A stretch of DNA of 64,000 nt from Bacteroidales bacterium (GTDB lineage Bacteria > Bacteroidota > Bacteroidia > Bacteroidales > VadinHA17): contig JAIVHO010000001.1 in assembly GCA_020201035.1 (NCBI GenBank), forward strand, positions 1-64,000. The letters are read 5' to 3'. Below the pieces are notes generated by a model. The model worked only from the letters and a program-made list of their open reading frames with translations. It made no database searches and had not been told where the DNA came from. A program made the position numbers and the translations under genes. Of this stretch, positions 1-8,329 are shown one piece after another (within the stretch, counting starts at the first letter, position 1; each line of letters starts with the position of its first letter).

Positions 1-212
1 TCTGCCTGCTTATAATGACCCCCGTCACCTCCCCATATTTGTCCGCGTTTATCTGCATAAATAGTCCCCGTTTACCTCCCCTGATTACTCCACTATCCTT
101 CAGTGGGATAAAACAAAGAGGTACTTCCTGTTGTTACACAGCATGAGAGAGCCTAAAATAACGGTTTTTTGATCAAAATTTGATTTATAGGGTTAATTTT
201 GCAATTAAAAAT

Positions 213-1940
213 ATGGGTAAGAGTTTCAGAATAACCACGGCAGTTTTGTTTGCTGTACTTACAGCACTGTCAACAGGGTGCTCCGAAAATGAATCATCAC
301 TGAGAATTATTGTGACCACGGATGTTCACGGTAATATCTTTTCAGAGGATCTGTTATCAGGTGAGATGGTTGCAGGTTCGATGTCAAGGGTATCAACTTT
401 CGCGGGTATGGAAGGTCCGGATAATGTAATACTGCTTGACAATGGTGATAACCTGCAGGGTACACCGGCTGTTTACTATTATAATTTTGAAGATACCCTC
501 TCTGAACATTTATGGGCTTCTGTACTGAACTATATCGGCTATGATGCCGTAACTGTTGGTAATCATGACTTTGAGGCCGGCCATTCTGTTTACGACAGGA
601 TAAGGTTACAGTACAATTTTCCGATGCTGGCAGCTAATGCCATTAACATATCAACAGGTGATCCCTGGTTTGAACCCTTTACAATCATTGAGAGAGACGG
701 GTACCGGGTTGCGGTAATAGGTCTTGTGACTCCCGGTGTACCGGGATGGCTGCCCGAGGTGCTCTATGAGGGAATCAGTTTCGGGGATATGTTAGAGTCA
801 GCAGCTTACTGGATGGAAAGGGTTGAGAAGGAAAAGCCGGATCTGGTGGTAGGTCTCTTCCATGCCGGGTGGAATGAAGAGTACGGACCGGGCACGGCAG
901 GGTCATACCTTAATCAGAACGCATCAGAGAGGATTGCCCGGGAAGTTCCCGGATTTGATATGATATTTATTGGTCATGATCATGATGTTCTGACCAGGGA
1001 GATAATCAATGTTTCGGGTGACACTGTTCTGATGATTGACGCGGGAAGTCACGCAAGATATATGGGTGTTGCTGATGTTGTCTTCAAAAAGGGGAAAGGA
1101 CGTGGCAACCATGATATCAGGGGATACCTTGTAAGGAGTGATAGCATTGAAGCGGACCGCCGTTTTGATGAGAGGTTCAGGGAGCAGTATAACACAGTCA
1201 GGGATTATGTAGCCCGGGGTATAGGAACCCTGCAGTTTGATCTGTTTACCGGAGATGCACTATTTGGCGATTCACCTGTTATGGATCTTATTCACACGGT
1301 ACAGTTGGAGACTACCGGTGCTGATATCTCATTTGCTGCACCACTCTCTTTTAATGTTACAATTGAGAGCGGACCGCTCTATGTACGGGATATGTTTGAT
1401 CTCTACAGGTATGAGAATATGCTCTATTCCCTCTCTATGCAGGGTGACGAGATTGATGCATATCTGGAGTATTCATACGGGTTATGGAGCAGCAAGATGA
1501 GCAGTGGTGAGAGCAGGATGCTTAAATATGATACTGATAGTGACGATTACCGGCTGAAAAACAGATATTACAATTTTGACAGTGCCGAAGGGATAGAGTA
1601 TGTTGTTGACCTGAGCAGGGAGGAGGGCAACAGGGTTACTATTACCGGAATGACTGACGGGAGGCCGTTTTACAATGACTCTCTCTATGCTGTTGCGGTG
1701 AATTCATACCGTGGCAGCGGGGGAGGAGGTCATCTGGAATCAGGTAGTCGCATACCCGCAAGCGAGATTGAAGGCAGGATTATCCGTTCCACTGAGAAGG
1801 ACCTCAGATATTATATGATGAAGTGGATAGAAGCAGAGGGAACCATTGATATCAGGGCAAATAATAACTGGAGATTTATTCCGGCAGAATGGACAGAGAG
1901 GGCATCGGATCGGGAGAAGAGGGCCCTGTTCAATAATTGA
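213..1940 (+). CDS. UshA/CpdB-type 5'-nucleotidase / cyclic-nucleotide phosphodiesterase lipoprotein
   Basis: Predicted exported lipoprotein of the two-domain metallophosphoesterase/5'-nucleotidase family, which strips phosphate from nucleotides or opens 2',3'-cyclic nucleotides outside the cytoplasm. The ATG at 213 is preferred to the in-frame TTG at 180 because it gives a clean lipoprotein signal ending LSTGC (Cys23). The N-terminal metal-binding blocks are intact: DVHG (from residue 37), GDNLQG, GNHDFE and GHDHD. The C-terminal nucleotide-binding half has CpdB-like blocks (SFAAPLS, DLYRYEN, LEYS, NSYRGSGGGG). The length of 575 aa is normal. An alkaline phosphatase follows 92 nt downstream, so the pair may scavenge phosphate or nucleosides. 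The family is certain. The CpdB-like rather than UshA-like substrate is an inference from the C-terminal motifs. Confidence 0.88.
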   Translation: MGKSFRITTAVLFAVLTALSTGCSENESSLRIIVTTDVHGNIFSEDLLSGEMVAGSMSRVSTFAGMEGPDNVILLDNGDNLQGTPAVYYYNFEDTLSEHLWASVLNYIGYDAVTVGNHDFEAGHSVYDRIRLQYNFPMLAANAINISTGDPWFEPFTIIERDGYRVAVIGLVTPGVPGWLPEVLYEGISFGDMLESAAYWMERVEKEKPDLVVGLFHAGWNEEYGPGTAGSYLNQNASERIAREVPGFDMIFIGHDHDVLTREIINVSGDTVLMIDAGSHARYMGVADVVFKKGKGRGNHDIRGYLVRSDSIEADRRFDERFREQYNTVRDYVARGIGTLQFDLFTGDALFGDSPVMDLIHTVQLETTGADISFAAPLSFNVTIESGPLYVRDMFDLYRYENMLYSLSMQGDEIDAYLEYSYGLWSSKMSSGESRMLKYDTDSDDYRLKNRYYNFDSAEGIEYVVDLSREEGNRVTITGMTDGRPFYNDSLYAVAVNSYRGSGGGGHLESGSRIPASEIEGRIIRSTEKDLRYYMMKWIEAEGTIDIRANNNWRFIPAEWTERASDREKRALFNN

Positions 1941-2032
1941 ATGGTTTTTGCAGAATATAGTTAAGCAGAAAATTAAAAAAAGATTAAAAATTTCCCGTCA
2001 GCGGGATAAAATAAACTAAAGAAGGAGAAGAT

Positions 2033-3127
2033 ATGAAAATTTTCAGAACGGCTATAATAGCTTTTATTGGCTTTGCAATAATATCTGGTCAGTCGTGCAG
2101 CAGGAATACCTTTCCGTCAGACTCGTCGGGCCAACCTAAAAATGTGATACTTTTAATAGGTGACGGTATGGGGGTGACTCAGCTTTACGCTGCCATGTCT
2201 GTTGTAAAAAAGAGTCTTTATCTTGAATCTGCCAAATTTATCGGGTTTAACCGGACACATTCCTGGGATGATTACTCTACAGATTCAGCTGCAGGGGGCA
2301 CGGCACTTGCCACAGGTGTAAAAACCAGAAACGGCATTATTGGGATGCGTGCTGATTCAATGAGTCTGCCAAACTTAATTGAACTGGCTCATCGAAGGGG
2401 TCTTGCCGGTGGTGTGGTAAGTACAAGCTCGGTGACTCATGCCACGCCCGCTGCCTTTGTTGCGCATAATATCAGCAGGAATCAGTATGAGGAGATAGCA
2501 ACAGATTTTCTGAAAACAATGCCGGAGGTATTTATTGGCGGCGGTTATGACAATTTTGCAAATCGCCGTGACGGAGCCAACTACATTCCTGAGCTCAAGG
2601 AGAAGGGGTATACTGTTGTGACTTCAGTTGAGGAGTTGCTTGAGGTGGATGGCGCCGACAGGCTGGCCGGACTGCTTGCCCCGGGTCATATGCCTGCTAT
2701 GTCTGACGGCAGGGGCGATATGCTCTCCTATGCTTCCCTTAAGGCCATAGAGACACTTTCACGCAATGAGAACGGATATTTTCTGATGGTGGAGGCTTCA
2801 CAGATTGACTGGGGCGGACATGAGAATAATACTGATTATATAATCAGGGAGGTTTTGGATCTTGACAGAACCCTGGGGGTATTGCTTGATTACGCAAAGC
2901 TTAACGGTGAAACACTGATAGTGGTGACTTCTGATCATGAGACAGGGGGGATGGCACTACCCTATGGTGATGTGCATGATCGTTCTGTAGCAGCTGAATA
3001 CACCTCAACGGGTCATACAGGTGTTATTGTTCCGGTCTTTGCCTTTGGACCCGGAGCAGATGAGTTCACAGGGTTCTATGAAAACACTGACCTATTTAAA
3101 AAGATCAAAACACTCCTGGGACTCTGA
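2033..3127 (+). CDS. Alkaline phosphatase (PhoA family)
   Basis: Exported phosphomonoesterase of the alkaline phosphatase superfamily, 364 aa. The signal ends GQSC (Cys22), so it is probably a lipoprotein. Visible motifs are the metal site GDGMG, the nucleophile region STDSAAG with catalytic Ser85, the THATPAAF block, DWGGHENN, and the late metal ligands SDHETGG and STGHTG. All metal and catalytic positions are present. A good ribosome site (GAAGGAG) lies just before the ATG. It is followed after 2 nt by queE, so the two are probably co-transcribed. Its natural substrate cannot be read from sequence. Confidence 0.92.
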   Translation: MKIFRTAIIAFIGFAIISGQSCSRNTFPSDSSGQPKNVILLIGDGMGVTQLYAAMSVVKKSLYLESAKFIGFNRTHSWDDYSTDSAAGGTALATGVKTRNGIIGMRADSMSLPNLIELAHRRGLAGGVVSTSSVTHATPAAFVAHNISRNQYEEIATDFLKTMPEVFIGGGYDNFANRRDGANYIPELKEKGYTVVTSVEELLEVDGADRLAGLLAPGHMPAMSDGRGDMLSYASLKAIETLSRNENGYFLMVEASQIDWGGHENNTDYIIREVLDLDRTLGVLLDYAKLNGETLIVVTSDHETGGMALPYGDVHDRSVAAEYTSTGHTGVIVPVFAFGPGADEFTGFYENTDLFKKIKTLLGL

Positions 3128-3129
3128 TC

Positions 3130-3753
3130 ATGGATGGTAGAGCGCCGTCATCCGGAGAAAAACTGCCTCTTGTAGAACATTTCTATTCACTGCAGGGTGA
3201 AGGATACCATACAGGTAAGGCGGCCTATTTTATTAGGATAGGAGGTTGTGATGTTGGCTGCAGCTGGTGTGATTCGCGCTACTCCTGGAATCCTGACCTG
3301 CACCCACTTGTTGATATTGATGAGATAGCCCGGCATGTAAGTGATTCAGGGGCTGATTCTGTTGTAATAACAGGTGGTGAACCTCTTATGTGGGATATGA
3401 ATCCGCTTACCTCACTATTGGGAGAAATGGGAATAAAACTGTTTCTGGAGACTTCGGGAAGTCATTCCCTGACCGGTCGGTGGGACTGGATATGCCTGTC
3501 GCCAAAGAAAAATAGTCCTCCTGTAGGGGATATCTGCCTTGCGGCAGGAGAACTGAAGGTAATTATTGAAGTTACTGCCGACTTTGACTGGGCTGAAGAA
3601 TACCGTGCAAGGGTACGCTCCGACTGTAAGCTTTTCCTGCAGCCTGAGTGGAGCCGGTTTGATGCAATAACAGGTGATATTGTGAATTACATCCTGAAAA
3701 ACCCTGCATGGGCCATTAGTCTGCAGAGCCATAAGTATATGAGAATACCATGA
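3130..3753 (+). CDS. queE: 7-carboxy-7-deazaguanine synthase
   Basis: Radical SAM enzyme that rearranges 6-carboxy-tetrahydropterin to 7-carboxy-7-deazaguanine in queuosine biosynthesis. The iron-sulfur cluster motif is Cys40-x3-Cys44-x2-Cys47, within a GGCDVGCSWCDSR block. The upstream SLQGEG motif and the SAM-binding VVITGGEPLMW strand are typical of QueE. At 207 aa it has the compact length of the family. It begins 2 nt after the phosphatase stop codon, so it is likely translated from the same message. No other queuosine genes are in the window. Confidence 0.93.
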   Translation: MDGRAPSSGEKLPLVEHFYSLQGEGYHTGKAAYFIRIGGCDVGCSWCDSRYSWNPDLHPLVDIDEIARHVSDSGADSVVITGGEPLMWDMNPLTSLLGEMGIKLFLETSGSHSLTGRWDWICLSPKKNSPPVGDICLAAGELKVIIEVTADFDWAEEYRARVRSDCKLFLQPEWSRFDAITGDIVNYILKNPAWAISLQSHKYMRIP

Positions 3754-3869
3754 TTATATGGTCCTTATAGAAGGTTTTCATATATCTGTAAGAGAAAGGA
3801 AGATGCAGTTTTCCTGAAAATGATTATTATTGTTATTCCGTGACAGGATTTTAACTAACTGTTTTTAGA

Positions 3870-5798
3870 ATGAGATCATTTTGCCTCTTTTTTACGACCC
3901 TTTTGACCATCACCGTTGGCACCCTGTCATCCCAGGAGTTGCATACACGTAATAACAGGGCACTCAGGGCATATACCGAAGGGAGGGAGGCATACAACTT
4001 TGTAAACTATAGTCAGGCCGAAAAATATCTTTCAGAAGCTACCGAAAGGGATGAGAATTTTATTGAAGCTTTTTTACTACTTGCAGAGTTGTATAAGGAC
4101 ATGAAACGATATGATGAGTCGGCCCGTGCCTATGACAGGGTTCAGGAGATTGATTCACTCTTTTTTGCACCGGCTCTTTTCAGCGGTGGAGAGGTTCACT
4201 TCTTAAGGGGTGATTACTCCAGAGCACTTGAATATTTCAGGAAGTTTATGAGGCAGAAGGGTCAGCAGCCGAATCTAAGACTGGAAGCTGAAGCCTATAT
4301 CAGGAATGCACTCTTTGCTATTGAGGCAATGAGTAACCCTGTCCCCTTTAATCCTGTGTCACTGGGCGATTCTGTTAACACAAGGTTTGATGAGTACTGG
4401 CCGGCAATAACAATCGATGGAAAATTGCTGATGTTCACACGGCAGGTGCCATCCAATGACAGACGGATTGGTGCGACAGCTATGCAGGAGGATTTTTACT
4501 ACAGCACTCTGGAAGATAGTGTATGGCAGCAGGCTGTAAATATTGGTACTCCTCTCAATACTCCTGGAAATGAGGGAGCTCTTACTCTTTCAGTGGGAGG
4601 ACAGTTTATCTATTACACCGCCTGTAACCGTCCCGACGCAACAGGTGGATGCGATATCTACTATTCATATAAAGGATCAAGGGGCTGGTCACAGGGAATG
4701 AATCCCGGAGCTCCCCTGAACTCAGTGTACTGGGAATCACAGCCCTCACTATCTTCAGATGGCCAGACACTCTTTTTCGTCAGTAACCGGCCCGGCGGTG
4801 AGGGTGGTATGGATATCTGGATAAGCAGAATGAATGATGCCGGGGCCTGGGGTGAGCCTGAAAATGCCGGTAACGTTATAAATACTCCAGGGGATGAGAT
4901 GTCCCCGTTTATCCATTTTGATAACAGAACACTCTATTTCTCTTCAGATGGCAGGGCATGCATGGGCGGACTTGATATATTCAGAAGTGAATATGATCCA
5001 CAGACGGGGTGGAGTGAGCCTGTTAATCTGGGATATCCTATCAATACCCAGTTTGACGAAATGGGTCTTGTAATAAATTCAGCCGGAGATGTGGCATACT
5101 ACAGTTCAACGGTTAACCGACAGAAGGGAAGGGATCTTTTCAGCTTTGAGCTTCCTGAAGAGATTCGCCCTGACCCGGTATCATATGTTGAGGGAACTGT
5201 CACAGACAGGCTGACAGGAGAGAGGTTAAAGGCATCATATGAACTTATAAACCTGTCGAGCCGAAAAACAGCACTTAAATCGGTTACCGACAACAGGGGG
5301 AACTTTCTTATACCCCTGCCATCAGGAATAAACTACGGCCTTAATGTAATGAGTGAAGGCTATCTTTTCTATTCCGGGAACTTTATGCTTGAAGGTGAGC
5401 ACCCTGTTAGCCGGCCATACCCCAAGGAGGTTATGCTTAACAGGATAGATGCCGGAGAGAGCATGTCGCTCTACAATGTTTTTTTTGATACCGACTCCTG
5501 GGAGTTGCTTGAAGAGTCATTGAGTGAACTCTCCAGATTATATGACCTGCTGGTGGCAAACCCCGGCGTTGTGATTGAGATAGGAGGGCATACAGACTCC
5601 TCCGGCAGTGATGAACATAACCTCTGGCTTTCGGGTCTGAGAGCTTTGGCTGTCAGTGATTTTCTTATTGGCAGGGGTATAGAGCCTTCACGGCTGATGG
5701 CAAAAGGATATGGAGAATCCAGGCCGGTAGCTGATAACAGCAGTGAGGAGGGTATGCGCCGGAACCGGAGAACAGAGATTACCATTATCAGCAAATAA
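3870..5798 (+). CDS. TPR-PD40-CRD-OmpA envelope protein, PorE-like
   Basis: Secreted 642-aa protein with domains in this order: signal peptide (about 1-21), TPR repeats (25-150), PD40/WD40-like propeller blades (160-430), a carboxypeptidase-regulatory-like beta domain (435-520), and an OmpA C-terminal peptidoglycan-binding domain (530-642; GGHTDSSGS and NRRTEITI). This is the same domain order as PorE, a type IX secretion component that contacts peptidoglycan. Bacteroidota carry several paralogues with this layout, so the role is not certain. P. gingivalis PorE is a lipoprotein, but no lipobox Cys is seen here. Its 3' end faces a convergent histidine kinase gene with a shared hairpin between them. 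Confidence 0.8.
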   Translation: MRSFCLFFTTLLTITVGTLSSQELHTRNNRALRAYTEGREAYNFVNYSQAEKYLSEATERDENFIEAFLLLAELYKDMKRYDESARAYDRVQEIDSLFFAPALFSGGEVHFLRGDYSRALEYFRKFMRQKGQQPNLRLEAEAYIRNALFAIEAMSNPVPFNPVSLGDSVNTRFDEYWPAITIDGKLLMFTRQVPSNDRRIGATAMQEDFYYSTLEDSVWQQAVNIGTPLNTPGNEGALTLSVGGQFIYYTACNRPDATGGCDIYYSYKGSRGWSQGMNPGAPLNSVYWESQPSLSSDGQTLFFVSNRPGGEGGMDIWISRMNDAGAWGEPENAGNVINTPGDEMSPFIHFDNRTLYFSSDGRACMGGLDIFRSEYDPQTGWSEPVNLGYPINTQFDEMGLVINSAGDVAYYSSTVNRQKGRDLFSFELPEEIRPDPVSYVEGTVTDRLTGERLKASYELINLSSRKTALKSVTDNRGNFLIPLPSGINYGLNVMSEGYLFYSGNFMLEGEHPVSRPYPKEVMLNRIDAGESMSLYNVFFDTDSWELLEESLSELSRLYDLLVANPGVVIEIGGHTDSSGSDEHNLWLSGLRALAVSDFLIGRGIEPSRLMAKGYGESRPVADNSSEEGMRRNRRTEITIISK

Positions 5799-5804
5799 AA
5801 GAAG

Positions 5805-5826
5805 GGGGTGTCTGAGCAGACACCCC
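5805..5826 (-). terminator. Hairpin between convergent genes
   Basis: A perfect 9-bp stem (GGGGTGTCT / AGACACCCC) with a 4-nt loop lies 7 nt past the stop of the PorE-like gene. Read on the minus strand it is followed by a T-rich run (CTTCTTTTATTT). It therefore looks like a Rho-independent terminator for the minus-strand kinase. It may also stop plus-strand transcription. Confidence 0.7.
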
Positions 5827-5864
5827 TGGATCCATTTGTGCAGATCAACAAATGGCTTTCTTCA

Positions 5865-6695
5865 TCAGTACGCGATCCTGGACTTGATGGTTTCTTTTGT
5901 ATACTTACCTGTTTCGGGGATATTCCTGTCAGGAATGGAGAAATAGATTGCCGATCCGCCCGGACCATTGGGCTCGATCCATATTCGCCCTCCCATATTT
6001 TCCACCAGTTTTCTGGCGAGTGACAGGCCCACAATATTAAAGGTGTTGATGTTTTTCAGGATGTACCCGTTTATCTTTGATGCAGTCAGCAGATCCTTTG
6101 AAAGTGCAAAACCCTCACCTGAATCGATAACGTAAAATATAACCCTGTGATCTGTCCTGCTGCATCCCATCCTGATATAGCCTGAAGAGGTATTCTCCAG
6201 TGCATTGTGGAAAAGGTTAATAAAAACCCGGTGTACCTTCTCTTCGTCAACATAAATCTCATTCATTACCCCCTGAGGGTCCAGAATGAGTCTTAGATTT
6301 TCCTTTCCTGCCCTGGCAAGCACCCGGTTAAGATCTGCCATCACCCTGTTAAGCAGGTTGCCGATATCCTGCTTATGGAAGGTGTTTCCCGGATTTGTTG
6401 TCTCCAGAAGAGCTGAGTCAAGAAAATTATCAAAAAGTGTAATCAGCTGTTCAGCTGAGGTGATTATGTGTTCATTAAACTCTTTCTTTTCATTTTCGCT
6501 GCATTCATCGTTATTAAGGAGGTAAGAGAATGCAACTATGGAGTTCATATATGTTCTCACTTCATGAGAGAGGCCTGTCAGAATTGTGGGACAACCCATT
6601 ATTCCCTGCTGCCGTTTTGTTTCACCCGGCACTCCGCTAACTTCGTCTATTTTGGAAGTCTTTCCCACCTGCTGCTGGTTGTTAAATTTAAACAT
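5865..6695 (-). CDS. Soluble sensor-less histidine kinase
   Basis: Histidine kinase with a HisKA dimerisation/phosphoacceptor region and a HATPase_c domain but no visible sensor domain or membrane segment. From the ATG at 6695 the H-box is LSHEVRT (His44), the N-box NLFHNALENT, the G1 box DSGEGF, and the G2 region is GLSLARKLVENMGG. A GTG at 6707 would add four residues. The length of 276 aa is short because only the catalytic core is present. It starts 22 nt after the stop of the TPR membrane protein, so the two probably form an operon. No response regulator is encoded nearby. Its signal may come through protein partners such as that TPR protein. Confidence 0.82.
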   Translation of the reverse strand: MFKFNNQQQVGKTSKIDEVSGVPGETKRQQGIMGCPTILTGLSHEVRTYMNSIVAFSYLLNNDECSENEKKEFNEHIITSAEQLITLFDNFLDSALLETTNPGNTFHKQDIGNLLNRVMADLNRVLARAGKENLRLILDPQGVMNEIYVDEEKVHRVFINLFHNALENTSSGYIRMGCSRTDHRVIFYVIDSGEGFALSKDLLTASKINGYILKNINTFNIVGLSLARKLVENMGGRIWIEPNGPGGSAIYFSIPDRNIPETGKYTKETIKSRIAY

Positions 6696-6717
6696 ATCTG
6701 CTGGCACAAGAGTATTA

Positions 6718-7482
6718 TTATCTGATTTTCCGCAGGCTCTTTCTGGCCATTTTACTGTAGCGGTTGCCGGAGTCTGCTGCTATGGCTTCAAATGTGGCTA
6801 TCGCTTTCTCCCTTGCATCGATATTGAGATAACAGACACCAAGATACCATCTTGCATCTTCGATAAAGAGGTTGTCATTGTGTGATATCACCTTCTCAAA
6901 CGGGTTTATGGCATCTTTATACTCTTCAAGATGCATCTTTGAGACTCCAAGCATAAAGGAGGTCTTGACACCCTCTTCATTCTTCTCTGCCAGGATCTTC
7001 TCAAAGCATGTAACTGCTGCCAGGTAATCACCCCTGTTATACAGGCTTACTGCCATATCCCAGATTATGTTGCTGTTACTGGTATCGTCACCCCTGACGT
7101 TTATTATCACAGGATCAACAGAGCTGATTGTTGTGGAAGTGATTTTATCAATTCTGTTACTGATGCTTCCGGGGAAGGTAAAGAACAGTGTTCCCAGAAT
7201 TACCAGTCCTGCAAAGAGGGCAGCATACTGCACCGCTCCATTTTTTACTTTCCGGGCTGCGGGCGTCAGCTTTCTGTGACGCTCTCCGGCAGCCTGCAAT
7301 TTCTGACGGAAATCAATTACTTCCTTATCTCCGGCATAGATATTTGCTTTACGGCGAAGAGTTAATTCCTGCTGCAGCCACTGGTTGCCCTGAAGTTCCT
7401 TTTCAAACCAGCTCCGCTCATCTTTTGACATTTCGTTATCGAGATAGCGTTCGATAAAATGTGTCAGTTCAATTTTTTCCAT
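6718..7482 (-). CDS. Anti-sigma-like membrane protein with periplasmic TPRs
   Basis: A 254-aa single-pass membrane protein. The N-terminus (IERYLDNEMSKDERSWFEKEL) resembles the helical sigma-binding start of anti-sigma factors but lacks the zinc Cys/His ligands. One transmembrane helix lies at about 85-105, followed by at least three TPR units (about 140-250) expected in the periplasm. This layout suits transfer of a periplasmic protein-protein signal to a cytoplasmic partner. Likely partners are the sigma factor at 11329-11898 or the kinase just downstream. The anti-sigma role is an inference from shape and neighbours only. Confidence 0.7.
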   Translation of the reverse strand: MEKIELTHFIERYLDNEMSKDERSWFEKELQGNQWLQQELTLRRKANIYAGDKEVIDFRQKLQAAGERHRKLTPAARKVKNGAVQYAALFAGLVILGTLFFTFPGSISNRIDKITSTTISSVDPVIINVRGDDTSNSNIIWDMAVSLYNRGDYLAAVTCFEKILAEKNEEGVKTSFMLGVSKMHLEEYKDAINPFEKVISHNDNLFIEDARWYLGVCYLNIDAREKAIATFEAIAADSGNRYSKMARKSLRKIR

Positions 7483-7560
7483 TGTTATATCCGGTTCATT
7501 TGTTTAACCATTGCTGCGCCACCGGGCGTATCATCATTGCGCTACTGCGCATTTAACTAA

Positions 7561-7598
7561 GTGACCTGTAACGGGTACCGTGATCTGTAACTGGTGCC
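7561..7598. repeat. Two tandem 19-bp direct repeats
   Basis: Copies at 7561-7579 and 7580-7598 match at 16 of 19 positions and share the cores GTGA, CTGTAAC and GG. A further partial start (GTAACACC) follows directly. They lie about 80-120 nt upstream of the start of the minus-strand TPR gene, so they could be tandem regulator-binding sites. No function is shown by sequence alone. Confidence 0.55.
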
Positions 7599-7617
7599 GT
7601 AACACCTTGGAGATCTT

Positions 7618-7638
7618 TAATTACCTGCCAGGTAATTA
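7618..7638. promoter_or_regulatory. 21-bp palindrome, possible operator
   Basis: TAATTACCTG and CAGGTAATTA form a perfect 10-bp inverted repeat around one base. There is no T-run on either side, so it looks more like a dimeric-regulator site than a terminator. It lies 136 nt upstream of the TPR membrane protein gene and next to the 19-bp direct repeats. Confidence 0.45.
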
Positions 7639-7929
7639 CCTCATGGCCCGCAGAGACCGGTCTGCCCCGTTATTTTCCATTCCGGACATAGCCGGCTGCT
7701 TTTTATGATCTTGATCCCTCTGAAACCTTTTCTCCGGGAAGGCAGCTTTCTGTGGTTCCTGTTTCTGATCGGCATCAGAGAGCAGGGAATGACCATATCA
7801 GGTCATGTTCACATCAGTTTGCTTAATCCCGGGGTTCGGTTACGGGCCTTTCATAAGCACGCCTGCCACCCTTCACGGATTTCCAATACATCAATTGCCG
7901 GACTCGTCTCCCCGGCAGGAGTAATTTTA

Positions 7930-8076
7930 TTATAATTCAGGATCACTGGTAACAGGAGGTACTATTGAACCTTTTTCGGGATCACCGTCACCACCGCGTA
8001 CTGTTATCATCTCTTCGTTTGAAAGAACATACTCATTGAAAATGTCAAATGCTGTTTCCTTAATAGTAGTTTTCAT
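7930..8076 (-). CDS. Double-glycine leader peptide (secreted peptide precursor)
   Basis: A 48-codon gene, ATG at 8076 to TAA at 7930. The leader contains LSNEEMITVRGG, which matches the double-glycine leaders of Bacteroidales natural-product precursor peptides (typical form LSxEEMxxIxGG). Cleavage after Gly29 would release a 19-residue acidic, proline-containing core that starts DGDPEKG and ends TSDPEL. The core has no Cys, so lanthionine or disulfide chemistry is not expected. The C39-peptidase ABC exporter at 12052-14238 is the expected processing and export machine, with a HlyD partner after it. The gene lies divergent to the CHAT protease gene across a 253-nt AT-rich region. The family assignment rests on the leader pattern; the core's activity is unknown. 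Confidence 0.75.
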   Translation of the reverse strand: MKTTIKETAFDIFNEYVLSNEEMITVRGGDGDPEKGSIVPPVTSDPEL

Positions 8077-8329
8077 AATCACTTTTTTTTGGGTTACACT
8101 TTTTTGTTTACCGGGTTATAAATTACGTTTCATTAATACATATCACTTGACCCCCATTTGTGACACGGAAAAATGAACTATTTTTCAATTATTTTATATA
8201 ATAACTGAATATGAGGTGTTTACGAGGGTGATTTTTTTCGCTTTTGTTTTCCGCCGGTTCCGGTGAGGATGGATCAATCATTTTTTATACTTTTCGGAGA
8301 TTTTAAATTCAGGCATCACAGTTTCTTTT

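Larger units (their letters stand above)
7483..7929. other. Intergenic region upstream of the TPR gene
   Basis: This 447-nt stretch has no convincing gene on either strand. The one longer plus-strand frame (7705-7935) runs into the coding region of the leader peptide and has no protein-like character. The region contains a 19-bp direct repeat pair and a 21-bp palindrome, listed separately. It separates the leader peptide gene from the TPR/kinase operon, so these may have different promoters. Confidence 0.6.

Noticed and set aside
5471..6034. Minus-strand 187-aa ORF across the PorE-like 3' end and the kinase end
   Set aside because: It is antisense to the conserved OmpA domain, shares the kinase strand in another frame, and crosses the terminator hairpin.
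7705..7935. Plus-strand 76-aa ORF before the leader peptide
   Set aside because: It overlaps the leader peptide coding end in antisense and shows no family features, no start signal and no conserved composition.
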